Assembly (NCBI RefSeq): GCF_021532655.1 | Contig: NZ_JAKGAS010000014.1 | Coordinates: 35,813-99,812 of the forward strand | Direction of reading: 5' to 3' | DNA: 64,000 nt | DNA from: Paraglaciecola algarum | GTDB taxonomy: Bacteria > Pseudomonadota > Gammaproteobacteria > Enterobacterales > Alteromonadaceae | Shown: in pieces, positions 42,806 to 51,936 of the stretch | How the letters are laid out: every line of letters starts with the position of its first letter | How positions within the stretch are numbered: the stretch's first letter is position 1 | Position numbers and translations under genes: made by a program | Notes under the pieces: generated by a model | What the model was told of the DNA's origin: nothing | The model's database searches: none | The model's input: the letters and a program-made list of their open reading frames with translations, nothing else

Positions 42806-44155
42806 ATGAAAACTAAAGTTGGAAATTCTCATATACATTTAGACATAGTGGGTGGTATTGCTGGCGACATGTTTATCAGTGCCATGTTAGACACCTTTGA
42901 GGATTTGCAATCACCCGTCCAATTAGCTGTTGCATGCGTCGTCCCTACCTCTATTGGCGCGGCAGAAGTATTAGCAGGTATAAATTCAGGGGTGAGTGGC
43001 AAGACGTTTTCTTTGAAGTTGAATGAAACTAATCACAGCCATAAAGTAGGGTCATCTAATTCTAAACTTGAAGGTGGGCATCAACACTCACCTCAACACC
43101 AGCATGAACATGAACATGTAAACAGCCATGAGCACTTAAACAGCCATGAGCACATGAAAAACCATGAGCATAGCCCTACAACAACTTACCGATATTTGTG
43201 TCAGTTAATTGCAGATAGTGAGTTAAATACTGATGTGATTAGTGCAGCGACAGAGCTACTGACAATTATTGGCAAGGCAGAAGCAAAGATCCACAATAAA
43301 ACCCTCGATGATGTGCATTTTCATGAGTTAGCCGATTGGGACTCCTTGATGGATGTAGTGGCTGCAGCCGTTATTCTTAATGCTTTATCCTCTAGTAGTT
43401 GGAGTACCTCAAAGTTGCCTATTGGCGGCGGTTTAGTCAATACACAGCATGGTCTTATCCCTGTTCCAGCTCCTGCCACTGCAGAAATTTTGCTTGGTTT
43501 CGAGTTTTTTGATGACAATATTAAAGGTGAACGCATTACCCCAACGGGGGCCGCGATACTCAGATACTTGCATAATCATCAGTTGTTAATCCCTTCTGTT
43601 CAAGGAATGTTACTAGCGACAGGATATGGATTGGGCAGCAAAATATTTCCTGGCATGCCGAATATTTTGCGAGCTATGCACTTTGATACACAAAGTGGCC
43701 ATCAAGGAGGCGACCAAAATAGCCAGCAAGATACAGTGGTTATTATTGAATTTGATATTGATGATATGACAGGTGAAGAAACGGCTTTATCTCTTGATTT
43801 ACTAAGATCACACCAAGGTGTGATTGATGTAACGGTACTAACGGCGAGAGGTAAAAAAAACCGAGCGGTAGACGTGATCCGTATTTTGGCCTCCAGCCAA
43901 TACTATAAAAATGTAATGGATGAGTGTTTTTTACAAACCACGACCATTGGCCTAAGGTATCGTTTTGAAACGCGACGTTATTTACCCAGAACACAGCACA
44001 AACATCAAGAGTACGCTTTTAAAAGTGTGTTGCGTCCCAAAGGACAACAGACACAAAAAATTGAACATGATGCATTAACCTCCTTAGAAACATTGAGTCA
44101 ACGCAGGGCTGTAAAATATAAAGTTGAAACAGCTAAAAAACAGGGGCAGTCGTGA
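42806..44155 (+). CDS. larC: Nickel-insertion protein LarC
   Basis: 449 residues from ATG 42806; an in-frame TTG four codons earlier has no better ribosome site. LarC (DUF111) inserts nickel into the thiolated pyridinium precursor, completing the nickel-pincer nucleotide. The N-terminal HLDIVGGIAGDMFISAMLD matches the family, and the later region has TPTGAAILRYL. A His-rich insertion (about residues 75-125: HQHSPQHQHEHEH and repeated SHEH/NHEH) probably binds nickel. Unlike L. plantarum, where larC1/larC2 are joined by frameshifting, this is one frame. The next gene overlaps by four bases. Confidence 0.95.
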   Translation: MKTKVGNSHIHLDIVGGIAGDMFISAMLDTFEDLQSPVQLAVACVVPTSIGAAEVLAGINSGVSGKTFSLKLNETNHSHKVGSSNSKLEGGHQHSPQHQHEHEHVNSHEHLNSHEHMKNHEHSPTTTYRYLCQLIADSELNTDVISAATELLTIIGKAEAKIHNKTLDDVHFHELADWDSLMDVVAAAVILNALSSSSWSTSKLPIGGGLVNTQHGLIPVPAPATAEILLGFEFFDDNIKGERITPTGAAILRYLHNHQLLIPSVQGMLLATGYGLGSKIFPGMPNILRAMHFDTQSGHQGGDQNSQQDTVVIIEFDIDDMTGEETALSLDLLRSHQGVIDVTVLTARGKKNRAVDVIRILASSQYYKNVMDECFLQTTTIGLRYRFETRRYLPRTQHKHQEYAFKSVLRPKGQQTQKIEHDALTSLETLSQRRAVKYKVETAKKQGQS

Positions 44156-44952
44156 ATACACATAAAGTAGATCAGTTGGTTGCTTATTTAGACAAATTTT
44201 CACAGTGTTCTATCGCTGTGAGTGGTGGCATAGACAGCATGTTACTTGCCTATATTGCTCATCGGTTTTCTACTGCACAAGTAAAGATTGTTCATGCTTA
44301 TTCTCCTGCTGTGCCAATTAGCGCACTCGAAAGAGTGAAGGCTCATGCCCAGCAATATGGCTGGGATATGTTGATCATCGATGCCAAAGAATTCGATGAC
44401 GAAAATTATATTAATAATCCGGTAAACCGTTGTTACTACTGTAAAAGTAATTTGTATACTCGCATTGGTCAACATACTAAAGGGGCTGTATTTTCTGGTA
44501 CTAACATGGATGATTTAGGTGACGTAAGACCAGGATTAGAAGCCGCAGTTGAGCAAAATGTAAAACACCCCTACGTTGAAGTTGGCATTAATAAAGATGA
44601 GATTTATGCCATAGCAAAGTCTTATGGTTTATCCCAACTACATTCTCTTCCCGGGCAACCCTGCTTGGCTAGTCGAGTTGAAACTGGCATAACAATTAAA
44701 TCAGATGACATGATTTTTATTGATCGTGTTGAAGAACAAGTTCGCCAACAGCTACCTTCTTTTAAGAAGATCCGCTGCCGTATTTCTCATCAAGGTATTT
44801 TTATCGAGTTAGATCAACTACCTGAACAAATAACATCAGAAAAACTGTCTGAGATATTAGGTCACTTTTGTGCCGAGCAAGGTAGAATTTTTTCAGGATT
44901 GAAGGTTTATCAAAAAGGCTCAGCATTTCTAAATGGCATCACTCATGAATAA
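44152..44952 (+). CDS. larE: Sacrificial sulfur transferase LarE
   Basis: 266 residues. It is an ATP-dependent PP-loop enzyme (SGGIDS at 24-29) that converts the two carboxylates of the pincer precursor to thiocarboxylates. A Cys at residue 171 in GQPCLASRVE corresponds to the sulfur-donating Cys of the single-Cys type, and CYYC is present at 94-97. The presence of CxxC with the third Cys leaves a cluster-dependent mechanism possible. The start is GTG, overlapping the larC stop, with a GGGG ribosome site. Confidence 0.95.
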   Translation: MNTHKVDQLVAYLDKFSQCSIAVSGGIDSMLLAYIAHRFSTAQVKIVHAYSPAVPISALERVKAHAQQYGWDMLIIDAKEFDDENYINNPVNRCYYCKSNLYTRIGQHTKGAVFSGTNMDDLGDVRPGLEAAVEQNVKHPYVEVGINKDEIYAIAKSYGLSQLHSLPGQPCLASRVETGITIKSDDMIFIDRVEEQVRQQLPSFKKIRCRISHQGIFIELDQLPEQITSEKLSEILGHFCAEQGRIFSGLKVYQKGSAFLNGITHE

Positions 44953-45604
44953 TTTTGTTTGGGATAAAGATCGAAAATCACGCACAGGTGTAGCCGAAGC
45001 CGTGTTTTGTTCCCATAAAAGTCATGCTGATTTACAAGATATTATTCGTTTTAATTTAACAAGCGAAAGCCCTGTGCTTTTCACTCGTTTATCCGTTGAG
45101 CAATGGCTAGCTTTACCCTCTGAATTGCAAACGCAGATGGACTACGACCAATGTTCTGCTACGGCATTACTCAACTTTTCATGTGAACTATCAAGCAAAA
45201 AGCAGGTGTGTATTGTGACTGCTGGTACCTCTGATTTGGCCATTGCAGCCGAAGCACAACGCACATTGGCCTTTAATGGATATCAAGCTCCCATTTTTTC
45301 CGATTTAGGAGTGGCTGGTTTGTGGCGTATAATGGAAAAAATAGATGAGATCCGTGAGTACAAAATAATCATTGCCTTAGCAGGTATGGAAGGGGCACTT
45401 TTTAGTGTGTTAGCCGGTTTAGTCAGAGCGCCCATTATTGCGGTGCCTACCTCAGTTGGTTACGGCGTATCCAGCGAAGGTAAATTGGCATTAGACAGCG
45501 CATTGGGCTCATGTTCGCCGGGGATTTTGACCGTCAATATTGATAATGGTTTTGGTGCAGCAAATGCGGCAATTAAAATTATTAATCAATTTTCTGTAGA
45601 TTGA
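44933..45604 (+). CDS. larB: Pyridinium-3,5-biscarboxylic acid mononucleotide synthase LarB
   Basis: 223 residues, homologous to PurE in the C-terminal 130. LarB carboxylates and hydrolyses nicotinic acid adenine dinucleotide, the first step of nickel-pincer synthesis. The PurE-like core contains VTAGTSDLAIAAEA, GVAGLWRI and AVPTSVGYGVS. The start overlaps larE by 20 bases, with a second ATG four codons later as an alternative. All three synthesis genes are therefore present and intact. Confidence 0.95.
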   Translation: MASLMNNFVWDKDRKSRTGVAEAVFCSHKSHADLQDIIRFNLTSESPVLFTRLSVEQWLALPSELQTQMDYDQCSATALLNFSCELSSKKQVCIVTAGTSDLAIAAEAQRTLAFNGYQAPIFSDLGVAGLWRIMEKIDEIREYKIIIALAGMEGALFSVLAGLVRAPIIAVPTSVGYGVSSEGKLALDSALGSCSPGILTVNIDNGFGAANAAIKIINQFSVD

Positions 45605-45614
45605 GGGAAGGGCA

Positions 45615-46241
45615 GTGGAAGATAATATTTTAAATGTGGTGGCCCTAGGGATGATGTTTGGTGTGATACATGCCTTTGATGTAGATCATATTATGGCTAT
45701 GGCGACCTTCTCAGATCAGCAATCTAAACGAAAACATATATTAACCTACGCGTTTAAATGGGGATTGGGTCATGGCGGTATATTGTTATGTCTAGGCTTA
45801 CTTCTGGCTTTTATTGGCTATAAGTTACCTAGCTGGTTTACCTATTATGCAGAAATGCTAGTAGGTGTGCTGTTAATCTATTTAGGCGCTAAATTATTAC
45901 TCTTACTACACAAGAAAGATATTTTTAGTTTTAAGCAACCCCCTAATAAACAACTCAAACCCAATACCCATGATCATGCCCCTTTATTCATTGGGATGTT
46001 GCATGGTGTTGCCGGTAGCGCTCCACTATTAGCGTTATTACCTAATATGCTAGAGACACAGTTTCTGTTACATATAAGTATATTTTCATTAGGATGTTTA
46101 TTCGGCATGTTTTGCTTTGGCTTGGTTTTTGGTTCATATCAGGTCCATATAAAACATGTAGGAGCTAATTTAGCTAACCGATTGACTCAGCTATTAGGTT
46201 TAAGCTCAATTGGATTAGGCACTTTTTGGGTATTAATGTGA
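45615..46241 (+). CDS. NiCoT-like nickel permease
   Basis: 208 residues with about six membrane helices. The nickel-binding motif of NiCoT transporters, H-x4-D-H, appears as HAFDVDH at residues 19-25 in the first helix, followed by IMAMATFSD. A second conserved GLGHGGILL lies in helix two and MLHGVAGSAPLLALLP in helix four. It starts with GTG after a GGGAAGGG ribosome site, 10 bases behind larB. It probably supplies Ni2+ for LarC. The short length places it with bacterial half-size relatives of the family. Confidence 0.88.
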   Translation: MEDNILNVVALGMMFGVIHAFDVDHIMAMATFSDQQSKRKHILTYAFKWGLGHGGILLCLGLLLAFIGYKLPSWFTYYAEMLVGVLLIYLGAKLLLLLHKKDIFSFKQPPNKQLKPNTHDHAPLFIGMLHGVAGSAPLLALLPNMLETQFLLHISIFSLGCLFGMFCFGLVFGSYQVHIKHVGANLANRLTQLLGLSSIGLGTFWVLM

Positions 46242-46517
46242 GTTGTTTATTAAAAGCATGCACTTCGTTTATTGCCATCTTGGTAACGGCTCAATGCGTT
46301 ACACTACCTTTTGGTGTCAATGGCGGTCGTATGCCAATTAACCTACTAATTCACCACAAAATTGGCTAGACTTGAGCCACGGGTAGATCAAAAGCACGTG
46401 CTTCGCATAAGGCATTCACTGCGTTCATAATGCATTGGGATTGTTGGCTAAGAATCAAATTTTCAGCCATGACGGGAAATGTAAAGCCTATCCCTAACGT
46501 CATTCCAGAGGTTCCTG
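46242..46517. other. Non-coding stretch between nickel permease and IS remnant
   Basis: 276 bases with no credible frame. It contains a perfect 12-base palindrome AAGCACGTGCTT (46392-46403). Probably insertion-sequence debris, but no inverted repeats were confirmed. Confidence 0.4.
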
Positions 46518-46919
46518 TTAACAACATAATGGCTGACTTGGTTGTATCTTATTTAAAGAGCCCATCGCTATCTTTCGCATTACATTAAACACGAGTGGCC
46601 CCTGCTTTTTACGTATTCTTGATTCATCTTCTTTTAACCGAAAAGTGACACTAGCAATGGTGTCATGTTTAGGTATACCATATTTGAAAGTCCCGAATTG
46701 CTTCAACCAATCAAGCTTTAGTTGCCCAAAACCTTCAATGTCTTCCCAGCCTTGAGCGCCAAAAAGCACAGCACATACAGTCAGTAAAAGAATATCAATG
46801 AGTGAATGTTTTTTACAACGTTCAATGTGAGGGGCGGTAATTGAATCAAAGTGTGTTAGAAAAGTGGTGCTAATAATCGTGACCGAGAATAGTTTTAGAT
46901 TTTGATCAGAGTACAACAC
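46518..46919 (-). pseudogene. ISAs1-family transposase with internal deletion
   Basis: 133 codons. The first 90 match the ISAs1 N-terminus (HFDSITAPHIERCKKHSLID, ILLLTVCAVLFGAQGWEDIE, WLKQFGTFKYGIPKHDT). The frame then jumps to the typical C-terminus (KEDESRIRKKQGPLVFNVMR). The central catalytic DDE region, roughly 200 residues in full-length relatives, is missing. The protein cannot be active. It lies between the lar operon and the TonB receptor. Confidence 0.85.
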
Positions 46920-47025
46920 AACTTATGACGATACTAACTACTGTCTTTTCTTTGCCAACGCCTAGAAACTTATAGGTAAGGTTTTCGCTTAACTTCTTTC
47001 TATTAACCATTGTTGATTTTTAGTG

Positions 47026-47060
47026 CAAAAAAAGCCAACCTGTAAAAACAGGTTGGCTTA
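47026..47060 (-). terminator. Terminator of the large TonB receptor gene
   Basis: 12-bp stem AAGCCAACCTGT/ACAGGTTGGCTT with a four-base loop and seven T on the minus strand, 25 bases after the receptor stop. Confidence 0.92.
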
Positions 47061-47084
47061 TATTGAACACCTAACTAAATGTTT

Positions 47085-50000
47085 TTAGAAAGAAGCTCTG
47101 ATTGCTAATCTATATGTCGCACCTGTCGCCCATTCACGAACTGTTCTCGACTTGTTGGCTTCACCTTCTAGTGCATTGCCTTCAAGTACAAAATTCGCAT
47201 CAACTAAGTTCGTGTAATATTGTCTATATATACGCTCGTTTAGGTTAACTGCATTGAATGTTAACGTGAATGTTTCATTTAGCTTATATGTTGCAGACAA
47301 GTCTAGAGATCCACCTCCTTCATTCCAAATTGCTCCATTTTTGTAAGAGCGACGTGATAACGAGTCACTTCTGTGATTATAAGCTAAACGGATTAAATTA
47401 CCGTCTTGCTCCCAGAAAGTTGAAAGGTTGTATTGATGTTTAGATACGTTTTCCAATGGTAATGAAGAAAGCTGTGTATCAAATCCAATGATTTCTGCGT
47501 CAGTTTGTGAGTCTGAGTAAGTGTAGTTAGCTGCCACACCTAAACCGCTCCATATACCTGGTAAAAAGTCATAGTTTTGGTTATAGCCTAATTCCAAGCC
47601 TTGAATTGAAGCACCTTTACCATTTCGTATTACGTTTACGTTAATAGTGTCACATTGAGTAGACAAATCAAGGGCGTTAGACTCCCATCTATGACGGAGG
47701 TTAGGCATACAGTTTGGTTCTTCAAACACTGTTTTTGGTGAACCATCGGCATTCGGTTGAATTAAGGCTTCACCAAGAGGGTCAAGCGCTTCTAATTGCT
47801 CTTGAGTAAAATCACGTAAATCAATCCAGTGTTCACTTCGTGTGGCTATTTCCTCAAAGTTGGTCATATCTTTGTAGAAAATGGCTGCACTTAACGCGCC
47901 TCCATCGTTAAAGTACCACTCATAAGATAAGTCAAAGTTATTTGATTCTAAAGCAACCAAATTCGGGTTGTTAATGGTACCGCCAGAGTCTCCGCCACTC
48001 CATAGCAGGTAGTTTAAGGTGTAGCTAGGTTTTAAACTGTCAATTCTAGGACGTGCCATAGTGGTAGATGCTGCAGCACGTAATACCGTTTCGTCATCTA
48101 ATTGATAGTTTAAGCTAATGCTAGGTAACCAGTTGTCGTAGGTATTTGAGCCTGTAGCTTTATACTGGTCAGGATCCTGCCCTAAGCCAGGGGCGTACCA
48201 GTAACGCGAACGAGCTAGAGGACTCGAGTTCCAATCTGCATCATAACAACTTTGTCCTGGAGCTGGGCCCCAGTTACCATTGTCATCTAAGGCACCAGCA
48301 AGGTTTGCCCCACTAACCCCATTAGCATCTTCATTATAGTCAACGCCATTAGCAAATAGCTGTGCTGGTGTACAAGCTGCTAAAGATGAATCAGCCGCTA
48401 TTTGTAATAGTTTGTAATCAGAAGCAAATTGTCCAGTTTTGTGTTTAACACCTGAATAACCAATGCTGTCTACTGAGCTTTCAACATAACGAATACCAAG
48501 GTTACCGGTTAAGTCATCATCTAATAATGAGAAGTTCATTTTGAAATAGAGTGCTTTATTCTCTAATTCAACTTGTCTGTCATTAGATAAATCCGGTCTT
48601 CTGCGTACATCAGGAGTGGTAAATAATAAACTTAATGCTTTTTGACCGTCAATAGTATACCAACCATCAGTCGCGTTATCTCTTGGGTAACCCAATATAG
48701 CTAAGAAATCATCACCGTGTTTAGTTTGCCCTCTAGTGACTTCATCTAAACGTACAGAGGAAACCCCTTCGCCTAAACTAGGAGAAGGTAGTCCGTCTTC
48801 TACCCACGCATCATCAGCATTTTCAAAGAAGTTACCTTGGTTAAACACATCTTTGTTACGCTTTTGATATTTAGCCCCAAATTCAATTTTAGTGATTGGG
48901 CCCCAATCTGTTTCATAATCAAAATCTAAGAATACCTGTTTTTGTTCATCGCTCAAATCACGATCTCGAGTGTTCACTTGTTGCAGGTGAATACCATTTA
49001 AGTCATCAGGATTGAACATGGTTGTAGAAGTATTATCTAAAGAACTTTCTTCTGGTGCACCCGTTTGAGGTACACCGTCAATATCAGGGCCATAACCCAC
49101 TATACCAGAACCAAAGCGAGCCAAACATTTTCCTGATGTGCAGTCGTAACCTACTGGTTCAACAACACCAACAGCTAAACCTTCGGTTTGAGTATCACTT
49201 ACGTGCGCAAAGTTATTAGTATTTATGTAGGTGTAATAGTCATCATCTGCAACTGTTTTTGAATAACCCGCTCGAAATTGCATGCTAAAATCGTCTGTAA
49301 AATAATGATTAACATCAAGGTTATAAACTCGGTTTGTGGTTTCAATTCCGTTTTCTAGTTGGGCAATACGACCACGGGAGTACCGATTAAGTACTTTCTC
49401 AAACAATTGATTGTCGGGATTAAATACTACCCAAGGGTCATCGCCTGTTGCTATCGGATCCTCTGGTAAAAATTTATCGTTAGGGCCAATAACGGTAAAT
49501 GTTGCTTCATCATAAGCAACATATTGGTCTGACATGGTGATATTTAGTAATACTTCTGTTTCTTCTGTTGGTAGCCATTGTACTGCTGTGGTAAACCCTT
49601 TGCGCTTTAACTGGTTAGTAGATAATGCATAACCATTTTGGTCATTTATAAGACCTGTAGTTGGGCCGCCCATGGGTTGCCCTGTGTTTTTATTGAAGGC
49701 GTCGTCAAAAGTTATTGTTTTATATCCATTAGCAAAAAAACGGTCTTGACGATAAGCCTGAGTTTCACTAAATGCTGTTACATAAACACCTAAGGTATCA
49801 TCTAAGAATTTTTTAGAAAATGATCCTGAAATTTTATAATCTTGCTCGTCAGCAAAATCACTATGGCGGCCTTGAAGCTCTACCACTCGTTTGTCCTCAC
49901 TTGCGTCTAAAGGACGAAATGTTTTTAACGATACAGTTGCACCTAAACTTCCTTCATTTTGGTCAGCCGTGGCGGTTTTTAAGACTTCAATAGAGTTCAA

Positions 50001-50429
50001 TATATCTGAAGAAAATGCGCTTAAATCTACTGTTTGGTTTTCAGAGCTACTGGTTAATGTCACCCCGTTTAAACTGATAACGTTTAAATCAGGGCTGGCA
50101 CCACGCACACTAACGGTTGTAGAGTCGCCGCCATCGCCAACACCACCACCACGTTGAATGGATACGCCAGTAATACGTTGTAAGGCTTCACCTATATCTT
50201 GGTCTGCAGATTTACCTATATCTTCAGAAAAAATAGAGTCGCTTATGGCGTCACTAGATCGTTTGTTATTAAGCGAGCGTAGTAGACTCCCTTTAAAGCC
50301 TTTTACTTCTATGACTTCAACTTGGGATTCGTCTGAACTTTCCTGTGCTAGGGCTAAATTAATACCACTTCCTAGTAAGGCCGGTAGCATGGCCAATGCT
50401 AATGGTTTTAGTTTGAATTTATTTTTCAT
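47085..50429 (-). CDS. Large TonB-dependent receptor for a carbohydrate-type ligand
   Basis: 1114 residues from ATG 50429, chosen because it opens the signal peptide (KNKFKLKPLALAMLPALLGS, cut near LALAQ) and has a GGAA ribosome site. A frame extension of 18 codons would run through the putative operator. The plug domain includes IGEALQRITGVSIQR, VSVRGASPDLNVISLNG and IEVLKTATADQNEGSLGATV. The long barrel and final aromatic residue fit the Xanthomonas/Caulobacter-type receptors, which import sugars and oligosaccharides. It probably carries the breakdown products of the extracellular hydrolases. Confidence 0.93.
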   Translation of the reverse strand: MKNKFKLKPLALAMLPALLGSGINLALAQESSDESQVEVIEVKGFKGSLLRSLNNKRSSDAISDSIFSEDIGKSADQDIGEALQRITGVSIQRGGGVGDGGDSTTVSVRGASPDLNVISLNGVTLTSSSENQTVDLSAFSSDILNSIEVLKTATADQNEGSLGATVSLKTFRPLDASEDKRVVELQGRHSDFADEQDYKISGSFSKKFLDDTLGVYVTAFSETQAYRQDRFFANGYKTITFDDAFNKNTGQPMGGPTTGLINDQNGYALSTNQLKRKGFTTAVQWLPTEETEVLLNITMSDQYVAYDEATFTVIGPNDKFLPEDPIATGDDPWVVFNPDNQLFEKVLNRYSRGRIAQLENGIETTNRVYNLDVNHYFTDDFSMQFRAGYSKTVADDDYYTYINTNNFAHVSDTQTEGLAVGVVEPVGYDCTSGKCLARFGSGIVGYGPDIDGVPQTGAPEESSLDNTSTTMFNPDDLNGIHLQQVNTRDRDLSDEQKQVFLDFDYETDWGPITKIEFGAKYQKRNKDVFNQGNFFENADDAWVEDGLPSPSLGEGVSSVRLDEVTRGQTKHGDDFLAILGYPRDNATDGWYTIDGQKALSLLFTTPDVRRRPDLSNDRQVELENKALYFKMNFSLLDDDLTGNLGIRYVESSVDSIGYSGVKHKTGQFASDYKLLQIAADSSLAACTPAQLFANGVDYNEDANGVSGANLAGALDDNGNWGPAPGQSCYDADWNSSPLARSRYWYAPGLGQDPDQYKATGSNTYDNWLPSISLNYQLDDETVLRAAASTTMARPRIDSLKPSYTLNYLLWSGGDSGGTINNPNLVALESNNFDLSYEWYFNDGGALSAAIFYKDMTNFEEIATRSEHWIDLRDFTQEQLEALDPLGEALIQPNADGSPKTVFEEPNCMPNLRHRWESNALDLSTQCDTINVNVIRNGKGASIQGLELGYNQNYDFLPGIWSGLGVAANYTYSDSQTDAEIIGFDTQLSSLPLENVSKHQYNLSTFWEQDGNLIRLAYNHRSDSLSRRSYKNGAIWNEGGGSLDLSATYKLNETFTLTFNAVNLNERIYRQYYTNLVDANFVLEGNALEGEANKSRTVREWATGATYRLAIRASF

Positions 50430-50928
50430 TTTATTTCCGTGTGTTTGTTTATAAAAAGCATAATTTGTATATGCATTACACATAATAGTCTTATGTAAAA
50501 AATATGTAAAGATTGAAAGTGGGTTTATTGTATTTAAGTACTACTTGATTTTTTGGTTAAGATGCAAGTTTGCAGTGGGTTGGTTTAATTATTTACCGAG
50601 GTTTAATTATTTGCCTGAATTGAATATATTTAAAATATGTTGCTGAAAAACTGTGGTGATTTTTAGTGACGTATCTGTAGATTTTACGTGGTTTTATGCT
50701 GTTTATAATGTGTTTTAGCAGAAGTTTTAGACTTTTTCTTATTAAGGGTTTAGCGAGTTGGTCAAGTTAATGATGGTGTATTTTGTTATGCGTACATAAT
50801 AAACATATTCATTTATGGTTGGAGGGTAAATAAGCAAAACGCTAAGATTGGAATCATTCTAATAATAAATACTACTAATAAGTTCAGAGTATGACTATTT
50901 GTTAATTAAGTGTTGCTGATTAATTTGA
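50430..50928. other. Leader of the TonB receptor gene, no gene seen
   Basis: About 500 bases, very AT-rich, without a credible frame. It contains the shared motif at 50469-50482 and presumably the receptor promoter. It separates the receptor gene from the end of the SMP-30 operon. Confidence 0.5.
50469..50482. promoter_or_regulatory. Candidate shared operator of the TonB receptor
   Basis: ATATGCATTACACA, identical to 41423-41436. On the coding strand it reads TGTGTAATGCATAT and continues to ACAAA, giving a near-palindrome centred on ATGCAT. Confidence 0.5.
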
Positions 50929-51936
50929 CTATAAATTCCAGTGAGCTGGTTTTACTCCTGAAAAGTTGGTTTTAATTGTAGGGATTGAGTCGCCGAGTAA
51001 ACAACCTAGTGCTATGTCAGTCATGTTCTTTCCATAAAATGCTAGAGAACTAACATTTTTAAGCTTGTGGCTTTTTACATTGTCTAGGTGAGGGCGGCCC
51101 ATAGCATGGATCTTGTATGCCTCTTCAACCCAATCTATATGTTCTGGATCATTATCCGCTAGTATGACTTGGGATTCGCCTGTACTAGGGTTAACCCTTA
51201 TTACAGTATTGCTAACAATACTGGTTACCCACAAGTGCCCTTGGGTATCCATAGTCAAACCATCAGGAAAGATCCCTTTACCGTATTTAGCTACAAGATT
51301 TGGGTTGATTAATTGATTGTTAGCTGTGATATCAAAACTTAAGGTTTCTCGAGTGAATGTCGCATTCACATATAGAGTGCGACCATCCTCAGTCACATAC
51401 ACTTCATTGGTATACCCTATATTATCAGCTACTATTTTTGCTTTTGCTGTTCCCTTTGGTATTGGCTCACCGTTTTCATATTCGCTTTCGTACTCAATTA
51501 AGGCAACAAATCCGTCGCTTACGTCTGAGCGGTAAGCTTTGGCTCTAGGTTGTTGCCTAGTACTAACGGTTAACCATAAACGATCTTGGTGATCCAAATA
51601 GATAAAGTTAGATGGCGGTAAAGGTTCTCCATCAATATGAGTGACAAATGGCGATACTTCTCCGTCTTGTGTCAACCGGTAAATTCCACCTACTTCATCC
51701 CCTAAGTGGGCAATTAGAAAGTCTCCGTTTTCTAATAAACAAATACCATTGGGTTTGAGTGGCGGGCAGTGGTCGTTTTGTTTAGGCAAAATAAGCTGTT
51801 GTTCGCCATTCGGCATTATTTTACATACGCCACCTCTAAAATCGGCGGTGTAAAACACACCATCAGCTGTGGCTAAAATACATTCAGGCCTAACCAGATC
51901 TTTAGCGAAAAATTGAATATCTGACAATGCTAACAT
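50929..51936 (-). CDS. SMP-30/gluconolactonase-family hydrolase
   Basis: 335 residues, a six-bladed beta-propeller. Family motifs are PNGICLLENGDFLIAH, FPDGLTMDTQGHLWVTS and NEVYVTEDGRTLYVN, with metal-binding Glu/Asn/Asp positions in the usual places. There is no signal peptide, so it acts in the cytosol. It probably opens a sugar-acid lactone. It is the last gene of the minus-strand operon and overlaps the oxidoreductase gene by seven bases. Confidence 0.9.
   Translation of the reverse strand: MLALSDIQFFAKDLVRPECILATADGVFYTADFRGGVCKIMPNGEQQLILPKQNDHCPPLKPNGICLLENGDFLIAHLGDEVGGIYRLTQDGEVSPFVTHIDGEPLPPSNFIYLDHQDRLWLTVSTRQQPRAKAYRSDVSDGFVALIEYESEYENGEPIPKGTAKAKIVADNIGYTNEVYVTEDGRTLYVNATFTRETLSFDITANNQLINPNLVAKYGKGIFPDGLTMDTQGHLWVTSIVSNTVIRVNPSTGESQVILADNDPEHIDWVEEAYKIHAMGRPHLDNVKSHKLKNVSSLAFYGKNMTDIALGCLLGDSIPTIKTNFSGVKPAHWNL

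Noticed and set aside
43110..43175. Possible CRISPR-like repeat in the larC region
   Set aside because: The repeats are short, coding and in frame; they encode His-rich residues and have no spacers.
50430..50483. Upstream start for the large TonB receptor
   Set aside because: Adds 18 polar residues before the signal peptide and covers the candidate operator; ATG 50429 has a ribosome site.
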